Below are positions 52,641 through 61,825 of a stretch of 64,000 nt of DNA, piece by piece (within the stretch, counting starts at the first letter, position 1; every line of letters begins with the position of its first letter). The DNA is taken from contig CAZSGM010000005.1 in assembly GCA_964606505.1 (NCBI GenBank), positions 1 through 64,000 on the forward strand. Direction: 5' to 3'. The DNA comes from CAKVOD01 sp964606505 (GTDB lineage Bacteria; Bacillota; Clostridia; Christensenellales; UBA1242). The notes beneath the pieces were generated by a model. That model did no database searches. It was not told the DNA's origin and saw only the letters and a list, made by a program, of their open reading frames with translations. The position numbers were made by a program, and so were the translations under genes.

Positions 52641-53843
52641 ATGGCTAAACAGAAATTTGTTAAAGACAGAGTTAATATGAATGTTGGTACCATCGGACAC
52701 GTTGACCACGGTAAAACAACATTGACTGCTGCTATAACTAAAGTTCAATCATTGAAAGGTCTTGCTGAAGCTAGGAACTACGCTGATATTGACTCAGCTC
52801 CAGAAGAAAGAGCTCGTGGTATTACGATCAACACTTCTCACCAAGAATACAACACAGCAAGACGTCACTACGCTCACGTAGACTGCCCAGGACACAAAGA
52901 CTATGTTAAAAATATGATTACAGGTGCGGCTCAAATGGATGCAGCTATCCTTGTTGTTGCAGCATCAGACGGTCCTATGGCTCAAACAATGGAACACATC
53001 TTGCTTGCTCGTCAAGTAGGCGTTCCTTACATTATTGTATTTATGAACAAGGTTGACCAAGTAGACGATCCAGAAATACTTGAACTTGTTGAAATGGAAA
53101 TCAGAGACTTGCTTTCTAAGTACGGATTCCCAGGAGACGAAACTCCTATTATTAAGGGTTCGGCTCGTGACGCACTCGCTGCTGCAGAGGCTGGCAATGT
53201 TGACGACCCTGCATGCGCATGCATTGGCGAACTTATGGATGCTTTGGATACATACGTTCCAGACCCAGTTCGTGAAACAGAAAAACCTTTCTTGCTTCCA
53301 GTTGAAGATGTATTCACAATCTCAGGTCGTGGTACAGTTGCTACTGGTAGAGTTGAAAGAGGAACTGTTAAAATGGGTGATGTTGTTGAAATCGTTGGTA
53401 TCAGAGATACTAAGACAACAACAATCACTGGTGTGGAAATGTTCCACAAACAAATGGATCTTGCTGAAGCTGGAGACAATGTTGGTTTGTTGCTTCGTGG
53501 TATTGACAAGAAAGACATCGAAAGAGGTCAAGTAATTGCAGCACCTAAGTCAATCACTCCACACACAGAGTTTACAGCTGAGGTTTATATCTTGAAGAAA
53601 GAAGAAGGCGGACGCCACACACCATTCTTCAATGGTTACCGTCCACAATTCTACGTTCGTACAACTGACGTTACTGGTACTATTGAATTGCCAGAAGGCG
53701 TTGAAATGGTAATGCCAGGCGACAACATTTCTATGACTGTTCGCTTGATTACCCCTATCGCTATCGAAGAAGGATTGCGTTTCGCTATCCGCGAGGGTGG
53801 TAGTACAGTAGGTTCTGGTGTCGTAGCAAAGATTTTGAAATAA
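52641..53843 (+). CDS. tuf: Elongation factor Tu
   Basis: 400 residues. G1 GHVDHGKTT, effector region RGITINTSHQEY, G3 DCPGHKDY, G4 NKVD, and the C-terminal barrel domains ending GSGVVAKILK. Brings aminoacyl-tRNA to the ribosome. Its strong promoter, and the lack of any terminator directly after its stop, mean that the large structured region downstream may be transcribed from the same start. Confidence 0.98.
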   Translation: MAKQKFVKDRVNMNVGTIGHVDHGKTTLTAAITKVQSLKGLAEARNYADIDSAPEERARGITINTSHQEYNTARRHYAHVDCPGHKDYVKNMITGAAQMDAAILVVAASDGPMAQTMEHILLARQVGVPYIIVFMNKVDQVDDPEILELVEMEIRDLLSKYGFPGDETPIIKGSARDALAAAEAGNVDDPACACIGELMDALDTYVPDPVRETEKPFLLPVEDVFTISGRGTVATGRVERGTVKMGDVVEIVGIRDTKTTTITGVEMFHKQMDLAEAGDNVGLLLRGIDKKDIERGQVIAAPKSITPHTEFTAEVYILKKEEGGRHTPFFNGYRPQFYVRTTDVTGTIELPEGVEMVMPGDNISMTVRLITPIAIEEGLRFAIREGGSTVGSGVVAKILK

Positions 53844-53950
53844 TTTATGGACTTAACCCTGCAAAGTTTTCTATGAATTGTTGAAAAATTGATGTTATGT
53901 ACTGGAATATATGCGAGAGTTTCTCTCGGATATTGCAGGTTATAACTTGT

Positions 53951-55738
53951 GTTCTGCAAGGAACTGAAACTTGTATTCGTGCTCGGAATTAAAACGCGCC
54001 TTTGCTTGAAAGTTTCAAGTAGTCGCCTTGACTTTATATAGGCAGTCGAACTGAAGATTAAATCAGTATCTTGAGAAAGATAAAGTTATCTCTTTGTTTG
54101 TGAAGTACATAAACCGCGCGCGCTTTGGCGTTATGAAGCGTGTTCAGATAAGAACTCAAAATTGCTTTGCGAATGGCTTAATTTCGTGCTTTGCACTAAG
54201 GATAAAAGGGCAGTTTGTCGCAACTTAAATGTGGCTTTCGTGCCTAAGAAAACAAGATGGTATTCACGCCTAAGAATTGGGGTTTACCCGCAAGGTCAGC
54301 ACATTTAGTAGCAATACTGAATTGCCGCCCTTGAAAAATGGCATTCAATCAAAGAATTACAAATTGACTTCGGTTAGAGAAGTGAAACGCTAACTCCCGC
54401 TCTTAGAGTTTAAGAGTATTCACGCCTAAGAATAGGACACAAGTCCGCAAGTCTTGCCACTTTGCTAGAAATACTAAGGTTGTAAGTTTTGTAAAATGGT
54501 ATTCAAGCAAGAGAATTGAAAATTTGTATCTAGCAACTTGATTAAAGTTGTGTTCAAGCCCAAGAACAGCGCATTTGCGCAGTGAGTTTACGGCGTGGCG
54601 TTCAATAACAAAACATTGTGAATTTACTAAACGGGTATTCAAGCCTAAGAATAGCATAGCAATATGCGTGAGCCCGTGATTTGTATATGCATTGCAAGTC
54701 GCGCGCTCAAAAAATGGCATTCAAGTCTAAGAATTAAACAACGACCGCAAGCCTAAGTGTAAAATGGTTTTCAAGTTCAAGAAATCAAATGAGCCTCAGC
54801 CTAGAGTAAAAGGTGTCAAGCCTAAGACCAAATAGGCATTCAAGTTTAAGAATTAAAAATTAATATTCAACCTAAGAATTGAAAATTGGTTTCCAGTTAG
54901 GGAAGTAAAATCTAACCTTTACCTTTAAAGTATAAAGGATTCAAGCCCAAGAATTTACGACACAAGTCGGTAAAATTGCGTCAAATTACCTGCAAACGAC
55001 GCGGTTTTACAATGGGCTTTCGAGTTCAAGAAATCAAATGAACCTCAGCCTAGAGTAAGAGGTGTCAGCCTAAGACTAAAAAGGTATTCAAGTTTAAGAA
55101 TTAAAAATTAATATTCAACCTAAGAATTGAAAATTGGTTTCCAGTTGCCGAAATTAAATGCAACCTTTGCTCTTGAAGTGCAAGAGCATTCAAGCCTAAG
55201 AATTTGACGAAAGTCAGCATAAATAAACTTTTGCTAGAAATACTAAAAGGACATTATGCTAAATGGGTGTTCAAATAAGAACTCAAAATTGCTTTGCGAA
55301 TGGCTTAACTTCGTGCTTCGCACTAAGGATAAAAGGGCAGTTTGTCGCAACTTAAATGTGGCTTTCGCGCCTAAGAAATTAAGATGGTATTCACGCCTAA
55401 GAATAGGGCTTTTGCCCGCAAGATTGTGTTTTGCTAGAAATACCAAATCACAATAACGTAAAATGGCATTCAAACAAGAGAATTAAAAACTTGTATCTGA
55501 CAACTTGATTGAAGTTGTGTTCAAGCCTAAGAACGCACACTCGTGCAGTAAATTATAAATGTGGCGTTCAATAACAAAACATTGTGTAATTTATTAAATG
55601 GGTATTCAAGCCTAAGAATTATGTTGAAGAATTGACGCAGTTAAACTGTCGATACGTCTTCCAAAAATGGCATTCAAGTGTAAGAATTTAAATACATATT
55701 TGGTTACTAAATTGTAGTAACATTCAAGTTAAAGAATT
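53951..55738 (+). repeat. Array of about 29 NTTC-loop-GAAN hairpins
   Basis: Examples: 54262 ATTC-ACGCCTAA-GAAT, 54552 GTTC...GAAC, 54236 TTTC...GAAA. Consensus around the unit is AATGG(T/C)ATTCAAGCCTAAGAATT. Spacing is irregular, about 25-85 bases. Confidence 0.85.
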
Positions 55739-56063
55739 AAACATCTAACTGCCATTGTTTGTGGTAAAAGTTCAAACACATCTAACTGTCGATGTTAATT
55801 TCAGTGATGTATTGCTTAGTACATTAGTTGTTGACTTTATTCCATTAGTCGGCAACCATAAGCATTGATAGGCAATCTAACCTAGACCATACTGCAAAAT
55901 GTGAAAGTTCAATTTCATAGTTTGAGGTATTTGTCTGTTCAAAAAACTTTAAGAATATCAACCAACTAGCAGTTAAGGAAGATGTTTTGTTGGACTGATT
56001 GTGAAAAGTTGACAGGACTAAACGGCTTTGGACGTATAGACAAGAAATTTACCCATCAGGGTG

Positions 56064-56099
56064 CACCGAGTAATTGAGAGGTTACTCGGTGTTTTTTTT
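56064..56099 (+). terminator. Terminator of the large RNA region
   Basis: 10-bp perfect stem CACCGAGTAA/TTACTCGGTG, loop TTGAGAGG, T8. The T run is on the + strand only. Confidence 0.92.
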
Positions 56100-56800
56100 A
56101 TGCCATCCGCAATACTAGCCTAAGTAGTAGAGCGGTACCACTTGGAGTGATTTTTTTTACTCAAGTTGTGCTGCTTATTTGGTAGTGTTGCTAGTTGTGT
56201 GTCGCTTTTAAGTAGTATTGCTTATTTAAAGTAGTTGCAATGATTATTTAGTAGCAGTGGCGATGGTTGAATGTTAGTGGAATGATATATTTTCTTTTAT
56301 GCATATTGTAAAGCTTGTATTTACTAGATTGTGCATATGCAATTTTTTAATTGCGCATTTGCAATTCCGCATATTGGTTGCCAACGCATTTGCAACTTTC
56401 AACATTTTGCAACTCGTACATTTGTAACTTGCCGTATTTAATAATTTGAACATTGGTGGCGTGTGGCGTGCTAACTCAAACGTTTGCTAATCCAAGATAT
56501 TTGTAAACGCGATATATTAGCAATTTACATATTCACTAATCCGCCATATTTAGCATATCGCCATATTTAGCAAGCCACATATTAGTGTAAAACCATATGT
56601 GTTGTTCTGCAAGTGTATCCAAGTACATATGGAATTGAGTACATTTTCGGTAAAAAAAATAGAAATGTACCAAATAATCATATGTAAGATAAAAATATAT
56701 GAAATATGCATATGTGAAAAACATCTAGACTTAATAATGAGTAGTGAAAAAAGCACAAAAAATTTGTTTATTATTCAAATTATACATTACAACAAAAAAA
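56100..56800. other. AT-rich intergenic region
   Basis: No gene supported. Short words recur with changes: TAGTAG(T/C)...TTGC (56115-56270), CATTTGCAA (56345-56420), CATATTTAGC (56545-56575), CATATG (56590-56720). Confidence 0.5.
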
Positions 56801-56832
56801 TCTAAGCAATTCAAGTATTTGAATTGCTTAGA
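56801..56832 (-). terminator. Terminator of trpS
   Basis: 14-bp perfect stem TCTAAGCAATTCAA with complement, loop GTAT, preceded on the + strand by A7, i.e. T7 on the minus strand. Same core as 13177 and 63629. Confidence 0.85.
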
Positions 56833-56878
56833 AATAAAAATCGAATTAACTTTAAATAAATATTGTATTGAATAAAGT

Positions 56879-57943
56879 TTACTTTTTGATAAAAGTTGCG
56901 TCGTTAAAGTAGTCAATACCCATTGCGCGCTTGACGCGAGTGAGCGTCCCTTGCGCAACCTCAATCATTTTGTCGCTTCCGCGTTTCAAAATGTCGAGCA
57001 TTTGCGCCTTGTCGTTTTCGTAGATAACGCGTTTTTCGCGAATAGGGGTTAAGAGGTTCTGCATAACTTCGTTAAGTAGTTTTTTAATCTTGACGTCGCC
57101 AAGTCCGCCACGTCTGTAGTGTTCCTTGATTTCGTCAATCGTCTGATACTCGCTGATTTGCGCAATTTGCTCATCCGTCGCAAACGCATCTAGGTAAGCG
57201 AACACCATATTGCCCTCAACCTTGCCAGGGTCAGTAACGTGAATATGGTTAGGGTCGGTGTACATTGACATAATTTTTTGCTTAACTGTGTCGCTGTCGT
57301 CTTTCAAATTGATAGTGTTGCCAAGCGACTTGCTCATTTTTGCGTTCCCGTCAAGTCCCGCGAGCCTGTGGCACTTTGTCGAACTGCTGAGTACCGCCTT
57401 TGGCATAACAAGCGTTTCGCCATAAATTCGGTTAAACGTCGCCACAATCTCGCGCCCTTGCTCAATAACAGGGAGTTGGTCGTCTCCAACCGGCACAATA
57501 TCCGCGTCAAACGCCGTGATGTCCGCGGTTTGACTGATAGGGTAGGTCAAGAAACCCGCAGGCACGTTCGCGCCAAATCCCTTTTGCTTCATCTCCGACT
57601 TAACTGTCGGATTGCGCTGCAGTCTTGCGAGCGTAACCAAGTTCATAAAGTAAAACGACAACTCGGTCAACGGATATACGTGCGACTGAATGCCGATTGT
57701 GCTAATCGACGGGTCAATCCCAACCGCAAGATAGTCGGCGCAAACCTCAAGCAAGTTCGCGCGGATCTTCTCAGGGTTATCCGCGTTGTCCGTCAACGCC
57801 TGTGCGTCCGCAATCAAAATATACGGCTCATAATTGCCGCTGTTCTGCAACTCAACGCGCTGCTTGAGTGAGCCAACATAGTGGCCAATATGAAGGCAGC
57901 CCGTTGGACGGTCTCCAGTTAAAAATCTCAGTTTTTTCTCCAT
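56879..57943 (-). CDS. trpS: Tryptophanyl-tRNA synthetase
   Basis: 354 residues from the ATG at 57943 (ATGGAG SD 7 bases upstream; a longer frame to 58036 adds residues that do not fit). Class I signatures: GCLHIGHYVGSL (HIGH) and NAKMSKSLGN (KMSKS). The tail PIREKRVIYENDKAQMLDIL and GVGQDQLP-like VGDDQLPV are TrpRS-typical. Length is about 20 residues longer than Bacillus TrpS, within range. No T-box leader was found upstream. Confidence 0.96.
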   Translation of the reverse strand: MEKKLRFLTGDRPTGCLHIGHYVGSLKQRVELQNSGNYEPYILIADAQALTDNADNPEKIRANLLEVCADYLAVGIDPSISTIGIQSHVYPLTELSFYFMNLVTLARLQRNPTVKSEMKQKGFGANVPAGFLTYPISQTADITAFDADIVPVGDDQLPVIEQGREIVATFNRIYGETLVMPKAVLSSSTKCHRLAGLDGNAKMSKSLGNTINLKDDSDTVKQKIMSMYTDPNHIHVTDPGKVEGNMVFAYLDAFATDEQIAQISEYQTIDEIKEHYRRGGLGDVKIKKLLNEVMQNLLTPIREKRVIYENDKAQMLDILKRGSDKMIEVAQGTLTRVKRAMGIDYFNDATFIKK

Positions 57944-58343
57944 TCTAAACTCCATATGTTTGTTAAAAAATTTTAAGGGTACAAAAATTGTCGCCGCGCA
58001 CATTGCTGCCGCCGTGTCGCGTATGATGTTGTCCAACTGCGCCGTTTGTCTGCAAACTCGCCTTTGTTTGGCATATCTGACGCTAAATTTTCGATTATAG
58101 CATCGTTGCTACGCACATTGCTGCCGCCGTGCTGCACATGTTCTGTTCAACTACGCTACGCCGCGCACGCGTTTGTTCAACCGCGCCGCGTACGTTCTGT
58201 TCAGTTGTGCTGAGCACGTTGTCGTTCAACCACACCGCGCGTTGTTTATTCTGAGCAAACTTCAATTCGACAAAAACTCAGTTTTGTCGCAGGGTATGTG
58301 CATTACTACAACAATTGCTACCCCCGCACGACTTTATTTTATA

Positions 58344-58372
58344 ATTATAACACAATTTTTTCCGCGAGTCAA
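58344..58372 (-). promoter_or_regulatory. Upstream trpS promoter
   Basis: On the minus strand TTGACT, exactly 17 bases, TATAAT. It would give trpS a leader of nearly 400 bases. Confidence 0.75.
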
Positions 58373-58649
58373 TTGTTGTAGCAATCTAGCTGAGTTTTGT
58401 AGTAATTTAGTTGTGCTTTGTAGTAATTTAACCGTGCTGTTGAAATAATTTACCTGTGTTTTGTAACTACTTTATTGTTGCAGCAATTTATCTTTATTGT
58501 TGCAACCATTTGCCTGTGTTTCGTAACCATTTTTCCCGCGCGCAACAAACAAAAGTTTTTCAAGTGGCAATAAAATCTGTGCCCGAGTTTGCGTCAGAAA
58601 GGGTTTTTATAAAAAAAATCATAAAACTGCAAATTTCGCGTTAAAACCC

Positions 58650-58678
58650 TTGCCAAATTTCGATAAATCTATTATAAT
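58650..58678 (+). promoter_or_regulatory. Promoter of the 58715 operon
   Basis: TTGCCA, 17-bp spacer, TATAAT. Confidence 0.8.
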
Positions 58679-58714
58679 ATAATAAAGACTCACGAAATTT
58701 TTATTGAGGCGCAA

Positions 58715-59176
58715 ATGTATATTGATAAAATGAAGACTCAGCAAATTGACGAAATGCTCAAGGAGATGATGCTTCAAGAAGCAGAAACTACAAGTTTTTA
58801 CAAAAAAAATTTGCCAAAAATTATGGACGGCACTTTGTTTAAATACAAGGTTGTCAAGGATAACAATAACACTTACATTGTTAGTATTGTTGAGAATGGG
58901 GATGTTTTTATTTTTGACGACTGCAACTACATCAAGTTTGAAATGCCGTCGCTTCAGCCGATTTCGTTTCAAAAAAATACCGCGGTTTACAACAACTATA
59001 TGCGCGACAAGTTTAAGGGCTACTACGACTTTGAGAAAAAGTACAACACCGAGGCTGAAAACATTGTCAACATCGTCAATTTTTGCGAAGAAACAATCCG
59101 CAAATACAAAGATAAGTTGCACGGCAGCGCAGTTAAAAACGTGCCCAAACCACGGGCAAGTGAGCTCGAATTTTAA
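58715..59176 (+). CDS. Hypothetical protein, first gene of an unknown operon
   Basis: 153 residues, soluble. Helical charged N-terminus (DKMKTQQIDEMLKEMMLQEAE), a beta-rich centre (GTLFKYKVVKDNNNTYIVSIVENGDVFIFDD) and a charged helical end. No family recognised. A good promoter, GAGGCG before the ATG, and a 23-base gap to the next gene support it. Confidence 0.75.
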   Translation: MYIDKMKTQQIDEMLKEMMLQEAETTSFYKKNLPKIMDGTLFKYKVVKDNNNTYIVSIVENGDVFIFDDCNYIKFEMPSLQPISFQKNTAVYNNYMRDKFKGYYDFEKKYNTEAENIVNIVNFCEETIRKYKDKLHGSAVKNVPKPRASELEF

Positions 59177-59199
59177 AACGCAATTATTAAGGAGAAAAA

Positions 59200-59877
59200 A
59201 TGCGTAGATTAGTTATTTGGCTTGAGAAAAATGCAAAACTTACCTGCGGCGCGGACGCTTTCGGCGACGAGGTTATCGACAAAATCGACATTATTGAGGC
59301 AACCTACATCACGGACGTGATCTCGCTCTGCAATCACTTAAACAAATTTGACGAGACAACCGATTTTGCGGATGATATGTATTCACTTGAAACGCTTGAA
59401 AGGGATGTTAAGAACCAAAACAACCCCGAACTTGACAAAATGCTTGCCGACGTCATCGCGCTCAGAAAGAGAATTGTTGAGGTTATCTTCGGCGCGAAAG
59501 TTCTGATTAATGAGGGTTACGCAACCCTCGGCTGTTTCGGCGAACAAACCAACGATTTGCGCAAAAGGTACACGAACGCGTGCAAAATTGTTCGCAAACT
59601 CGACATCGACATTATTTCGCAAGACACCGTTTTGCTTGCTCTCGCAGGTTGGAAGGGCAACCTAGTTCTCGACGCGCTAGGTGTGCGTGTTGACGGCAAC
59701 CCGTCGTGGGATAAGGACGCAATGGCGATTTTCGACTTCAAACTCAGCCAACTAGCAAAAGACGAGTACTCGCCTGTTATCACTCAAGCACTTGCCGAGG
59801 CGGAGGAAATGCTTTTCGACTACAACAAGGCGCAGTACATCCAAAATATGCAAGGCGACAACCCAGAGAGGCAGTAA
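59200..59877 (+). CDS. Hypothetical helical protein
   Basis: 225 residues, soluble, acidic, mostly helical. Starts MRRLVIWLEKNAKLTCGADAFG and has no motif I can name. The middle (LDKMLADVIALRKRIVEVIFGAKVLINEG) suggests a helical bundle. SD AAGGAG. Its stop touches the start of the following kinase gene (TAAATG), so both are co-translated. Confidence 0.78.
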   Translation: MRRLVIWLEKNAKLTCGADAFGDEVIDKIDIIEATYITDVISLCNHLNKFDETTDFADDMYSLETLERDVKNQNNPELDKMLADVIALRKRIVEVIFGAKVLINEGYATLGCFGEQTNDLRKRYTNACKIVRKLDIDIISQDTVLLALAGWKGNLVLDALGVRVDGNPSWDKDAMAIFDFKLSQLAKDEYSPVITQALAEAEEMLFDYNKAQYIQNMQGDNPERQ

Positions 59878-60696
59878 ATGGGCGATTTAGTGGTTATTAA
59901 GGTCGGCTCAATGGCGCTCGTCAACAACAGCGGCGACGGCGTTGACTACAACGTCATTTCGCAACTTGCGCAAGACCTCAACCAAAACACCATCCTTGTT
60001 ACGAGCGGGGCTGCGGTTGTTGGCAAACTCGACTTTGTTAAGCGTAACGGTTACGCGCTCGACGAAAATAACGCGTTTTACAAGTCCGACTACGCCTCGC
60101 AGGGGCAGACGATCTTGATGGATTTGTATAGGGAGTTTCTGAACCCCAAGTTTTCACTCCGCCAAGTCTTGGTCGAACACCAGCACTTTAACGACGCCGA
60201 AAAACGTGAGCACCTAAAGGGCTTGCTTTCCCGTTGTGCCGCCCAAAACGCCGTCCCAGTCGTCAACTACAACGACTGTATCTCAAGCGAAGAATGCCGA
60301 AAAATGGAAATCAACCTGCTAAAAGCCAAGCAAACCAACGTCGTCGAGTGTATCGACAATGACGAAACCGCAACGCAAATCGCAGTGCTTATGCACGCAA
60401 ATAAACTCGTGCTTCTAACAATGGGGAACGGCATCCTACTCGACAAAAATGACCCGCAAACCCTCGTTTCAGAGGTTAGCGGTAACGACAAAGCAGAACT
60501 CCTTGCCAAGATTTCGCAACTGCAAACGCACTGCAGCGGCGCAAGTCGCAAGGGCGCAAACGGCGCGTTCGCCAAACTTGAGTACGCAAAATACGCGGTC
60601 GAGAACGGCGTCGACGTCATAATCTCAAGTTCCCACTTCAAAGTTAGCGATATTCTCGCCGACCGCGTTCCAAATACGCATATCTTTATAAAATAA
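59878..60696 (+). CDS. Amino-acid kinase family protein, ProB-like without PUA domain
   Basis: 272 residues. Amino-acid kinase fold: VIKVGSMAL at the start (phosphate-binding Lys-Val-Gly-Ser), ILVTSGAAVVGK (the SGA loop), then IDNDETATQIAVLMHANKLVLLTMGNGIL, the nucleotide/substrate block of glutamate 5-kinases. The PUA domain of long ProB enzymes is absent. ProB normally pairs with ProA; here the neighbours are two unknown proteins, so the substrate may not be glutamate. Cytoplasmic. Directly abuts the upstream gene. Confidence 0.85.
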   Translation: MGDLVVIKVGSMALVNNSGDGVDYNVISQLAQDLNQNTILVTSGAAVVGKLDFVKRNGYALDENNAFYKSDYASQGQTILMDLYREFLNPKFSLRQVLVEHQHFNDAEKREHLKGLLSRCAAQNAVPVVNYNDCISSEECRKMEINLLKAKQTNVVECIDNDETATQIAVLMHANKLVLLTMGNGILLDKNDPQTLVSEVSGNDKAELLAKISQLQTHCSGASRKGANGAFAKLEYAKYAVENGVDVIISSSHFKVSDILADRVPNTHIFIK

Positions 60697-61219
60697 AACG
60701 GTTCTACCTCAAAATAAAACGCTTTTATTTTAGGGTAATGCGCTTTAATTCAAAGTAATGCGGTTTTGCTTCACATTTGTGAAATAATAGTCTCATATCT
60801 ATAAAATAAAGCAGGTTGCTTCTATTTGTAAAGAAGTGTGTCGCCTTAATTTGCAAAAAAATTGGCAATACCATAGTTATAAAAAACTGGTTTTGCCTTA
60901 CATTTATAATAAAAAAACGGTTTTGCTCCGCATTTGTGAGCATAAACCGTTTTTTTGTTGAAATACATTACAAATAGTGGGGAAGAGCAGCTAAAACATC
61001 AAATTTTAGCGCTGTTTTGGGCATATGCGCAATTTTGTGCGCGGGTTGCTCAGATTTAATGTTGCCATTAGTTTTTTTGTCCCCGCTATTTGTTTTTAAT
61101 CTCCGCCATTGAAATTTTATTTACACACACAACATTTGTTATATTGTCAAATAAAATTATATAACAAATTGATTGCACAAATAAGTTGGTTGTTCCAAAA
61201 CTCAGTTTAGTCGCTCAAA
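60697..61219. other. Intergenic tract with decayed hairpin repeats
   Basis: No gene. From 60697 to 60960, units reading roughly ATAAAACGGTTTTGC, then TTCACATTTGTGAA, recur five or six times with many changes. The last unit forms the terminator at 60913. The remainder is AT-rich. Confidence 0.6.
60913..60956 (+). terminator. Terminator after the kinase operon
   Basis: Outer stem AAAAACGGTTT/AAACCGTTTTT with inner GCTC/GAGC; T run on the + strand and A run on the left, so it may work both ways for the converging mscL transcript. Confidence 0.8.
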
Positions 61220-61825
61220 CTATTCCTTGTCGTCAATTTTGTCCAATTTTTCTTGCACGACAGGGGGATGAGCAACTTGTTGCGCCTTCAAAAGTTCGCG
61301 GATGTCCTTCAAAATGTCCTCTTGCGTCTCAACCTTAGGTTGATTAGCAAGTTCCTGCGCCTTTTTCGCGTTTTCTTCTTCCGCGAGTGCCGCCAAAGCC
61401 TTCTTAACCGCCTTTTTGTTTTTTAAATCGACGCCGCGTTCCTTCAAAATCGCCTTTTGCGCCTTAGTTGGCTTGCTTTTCGCAATCTCCGAGTTGATGT
61501 TGTGCAGCGCACGTTGCGATTTCATAATGATTTTCATAATCACAAAAATGCAGAGCGCAATAATCAAAAAGTCGATAATTGATTGTATAAAATTCCCGTA
61601 ATTCCACGTCAGCGTTGCAACTCCCGCCTCGTCTCTTCGCAGTACAACTGACAGTGCAGACAAACTTTCCGCGCCCACGCACCAAGTAACCAGCGGCATC
61701 AAAATGTCGTTAACAAGGCTCGTTACAATTTTACCAAACGCCGCCCCGATAATAACACCGATAGCCATATCCAAGATGTTGCCGCGGCTGATAAACGCCT
61801 TAAATTCAGCAAAAAACTTTTTCAT
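61220..61825 (-). CDS. mscL: Large-conductance mechanosensitive channel MscL
   Basis: 201 residues from the ATG at 61825 (AAGGAGAG upstream); a longer frame to 61927 adds untypical residues. MscL core: FKAFISRGNILDMAIGVIIGAAFGKIVTSLVNDILMP, a periplasm-side loop, then the second helix FIQSIIDFLIIALCIFVIMKIIM. Opens under membrane tension to release solutes. The C-terminal cytoplasmic part is about 60 residues longer than usual and rich in Lys, Glu and Ala, probably a longer helical bundle. Promoter TTGATT-N17-TATAAT (61907-61935, minus). Confidence 0.95.
   Translation of the reverse strand: MKKFFAEFKAFISRGNILDMAIGVIIGAAFGKIVTSLVNDILMPLVTWCVGAESLSALSVVLRRDEAGVATLTWNYGNFIQSIIDFLIIALCIFVIMKIIMKSQRALHNINSEIAKSKPTKAQKAILKERGVDLKNKKAVKKALAALAEEENAKKAQELANQPKVETQEDILKDIRELLKAQQVAHPPVVQEKLDKIDDKE

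Larger units (their letters stand above)
53853..56099 (+). ncRNA. Candidate giant repetitive structured RNA downstream of tuf
   Basis: No coding frame of note. Folding signs from the first bases: TAACC(C)TGCAA (53854-53864) pairs with TTGCAGGTTA (53933-53942), enclosing CGAGAG-TTT-CTCTCG. About 29 mini-hairpins of the form NTTC-(6-8 bases, mostly AAGCCTAA)-GAAN occur between 53951 and 55738, with closing pairs A-T, G-C or T-A. Three internal duplications (54142 with 55269; 54500 with 55468; 54781 with 55030) carry compensatory stem changes. Other hairpins end in GNRA loops, for example TATCTT-GAGA-AAGATA and GCATA-GCAA-TATGC, which supports the + strand. It ends in a strong + strand terminator at 56064. 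Likely transcribed from tuf or an unseen promoter. No known large RNA class is recognised. Confidence 0.7.
57944..58714. other. Divergent region with promoters and decayed repeats
   Basis: Minus-strand promoters for trpS: TTGACT-N17-TATAAT (58344-58372) and an extended -10 TGCTATAAT (58094-58102). The region 58130-58240 repeats GTTCAACC, GCGCGC and GTACG words; 58380-58530 repeats TTTTGTAGTAATTTA-like units of about 25 bases. The + promoter for the next operon is at 58650-58678. No gene is supported. Confidence 0.65.

Noticed and set aside
53951..55738. CRISPR array
   Set aside because: Repeats are only about 16 bases, vary in sequence with compensating pairs, have irregular spacing, and the intervals are themselves duplicated; no cas genes are present.
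57944..58372. T-box riboswitch before trpS
   Set aside because: The long leader was searched on the minus strand for the conserved T-box sequence (AGGGTGGNACCGCG-like); only a loose GGTGTGGTT was found.
58173..58448. 91-residue open frame upstream of the 58715 operon
   Set aside because: Lies in decayed repeat sequence with no SD, crosses the trpS promoter, and has no protein-like pattern.
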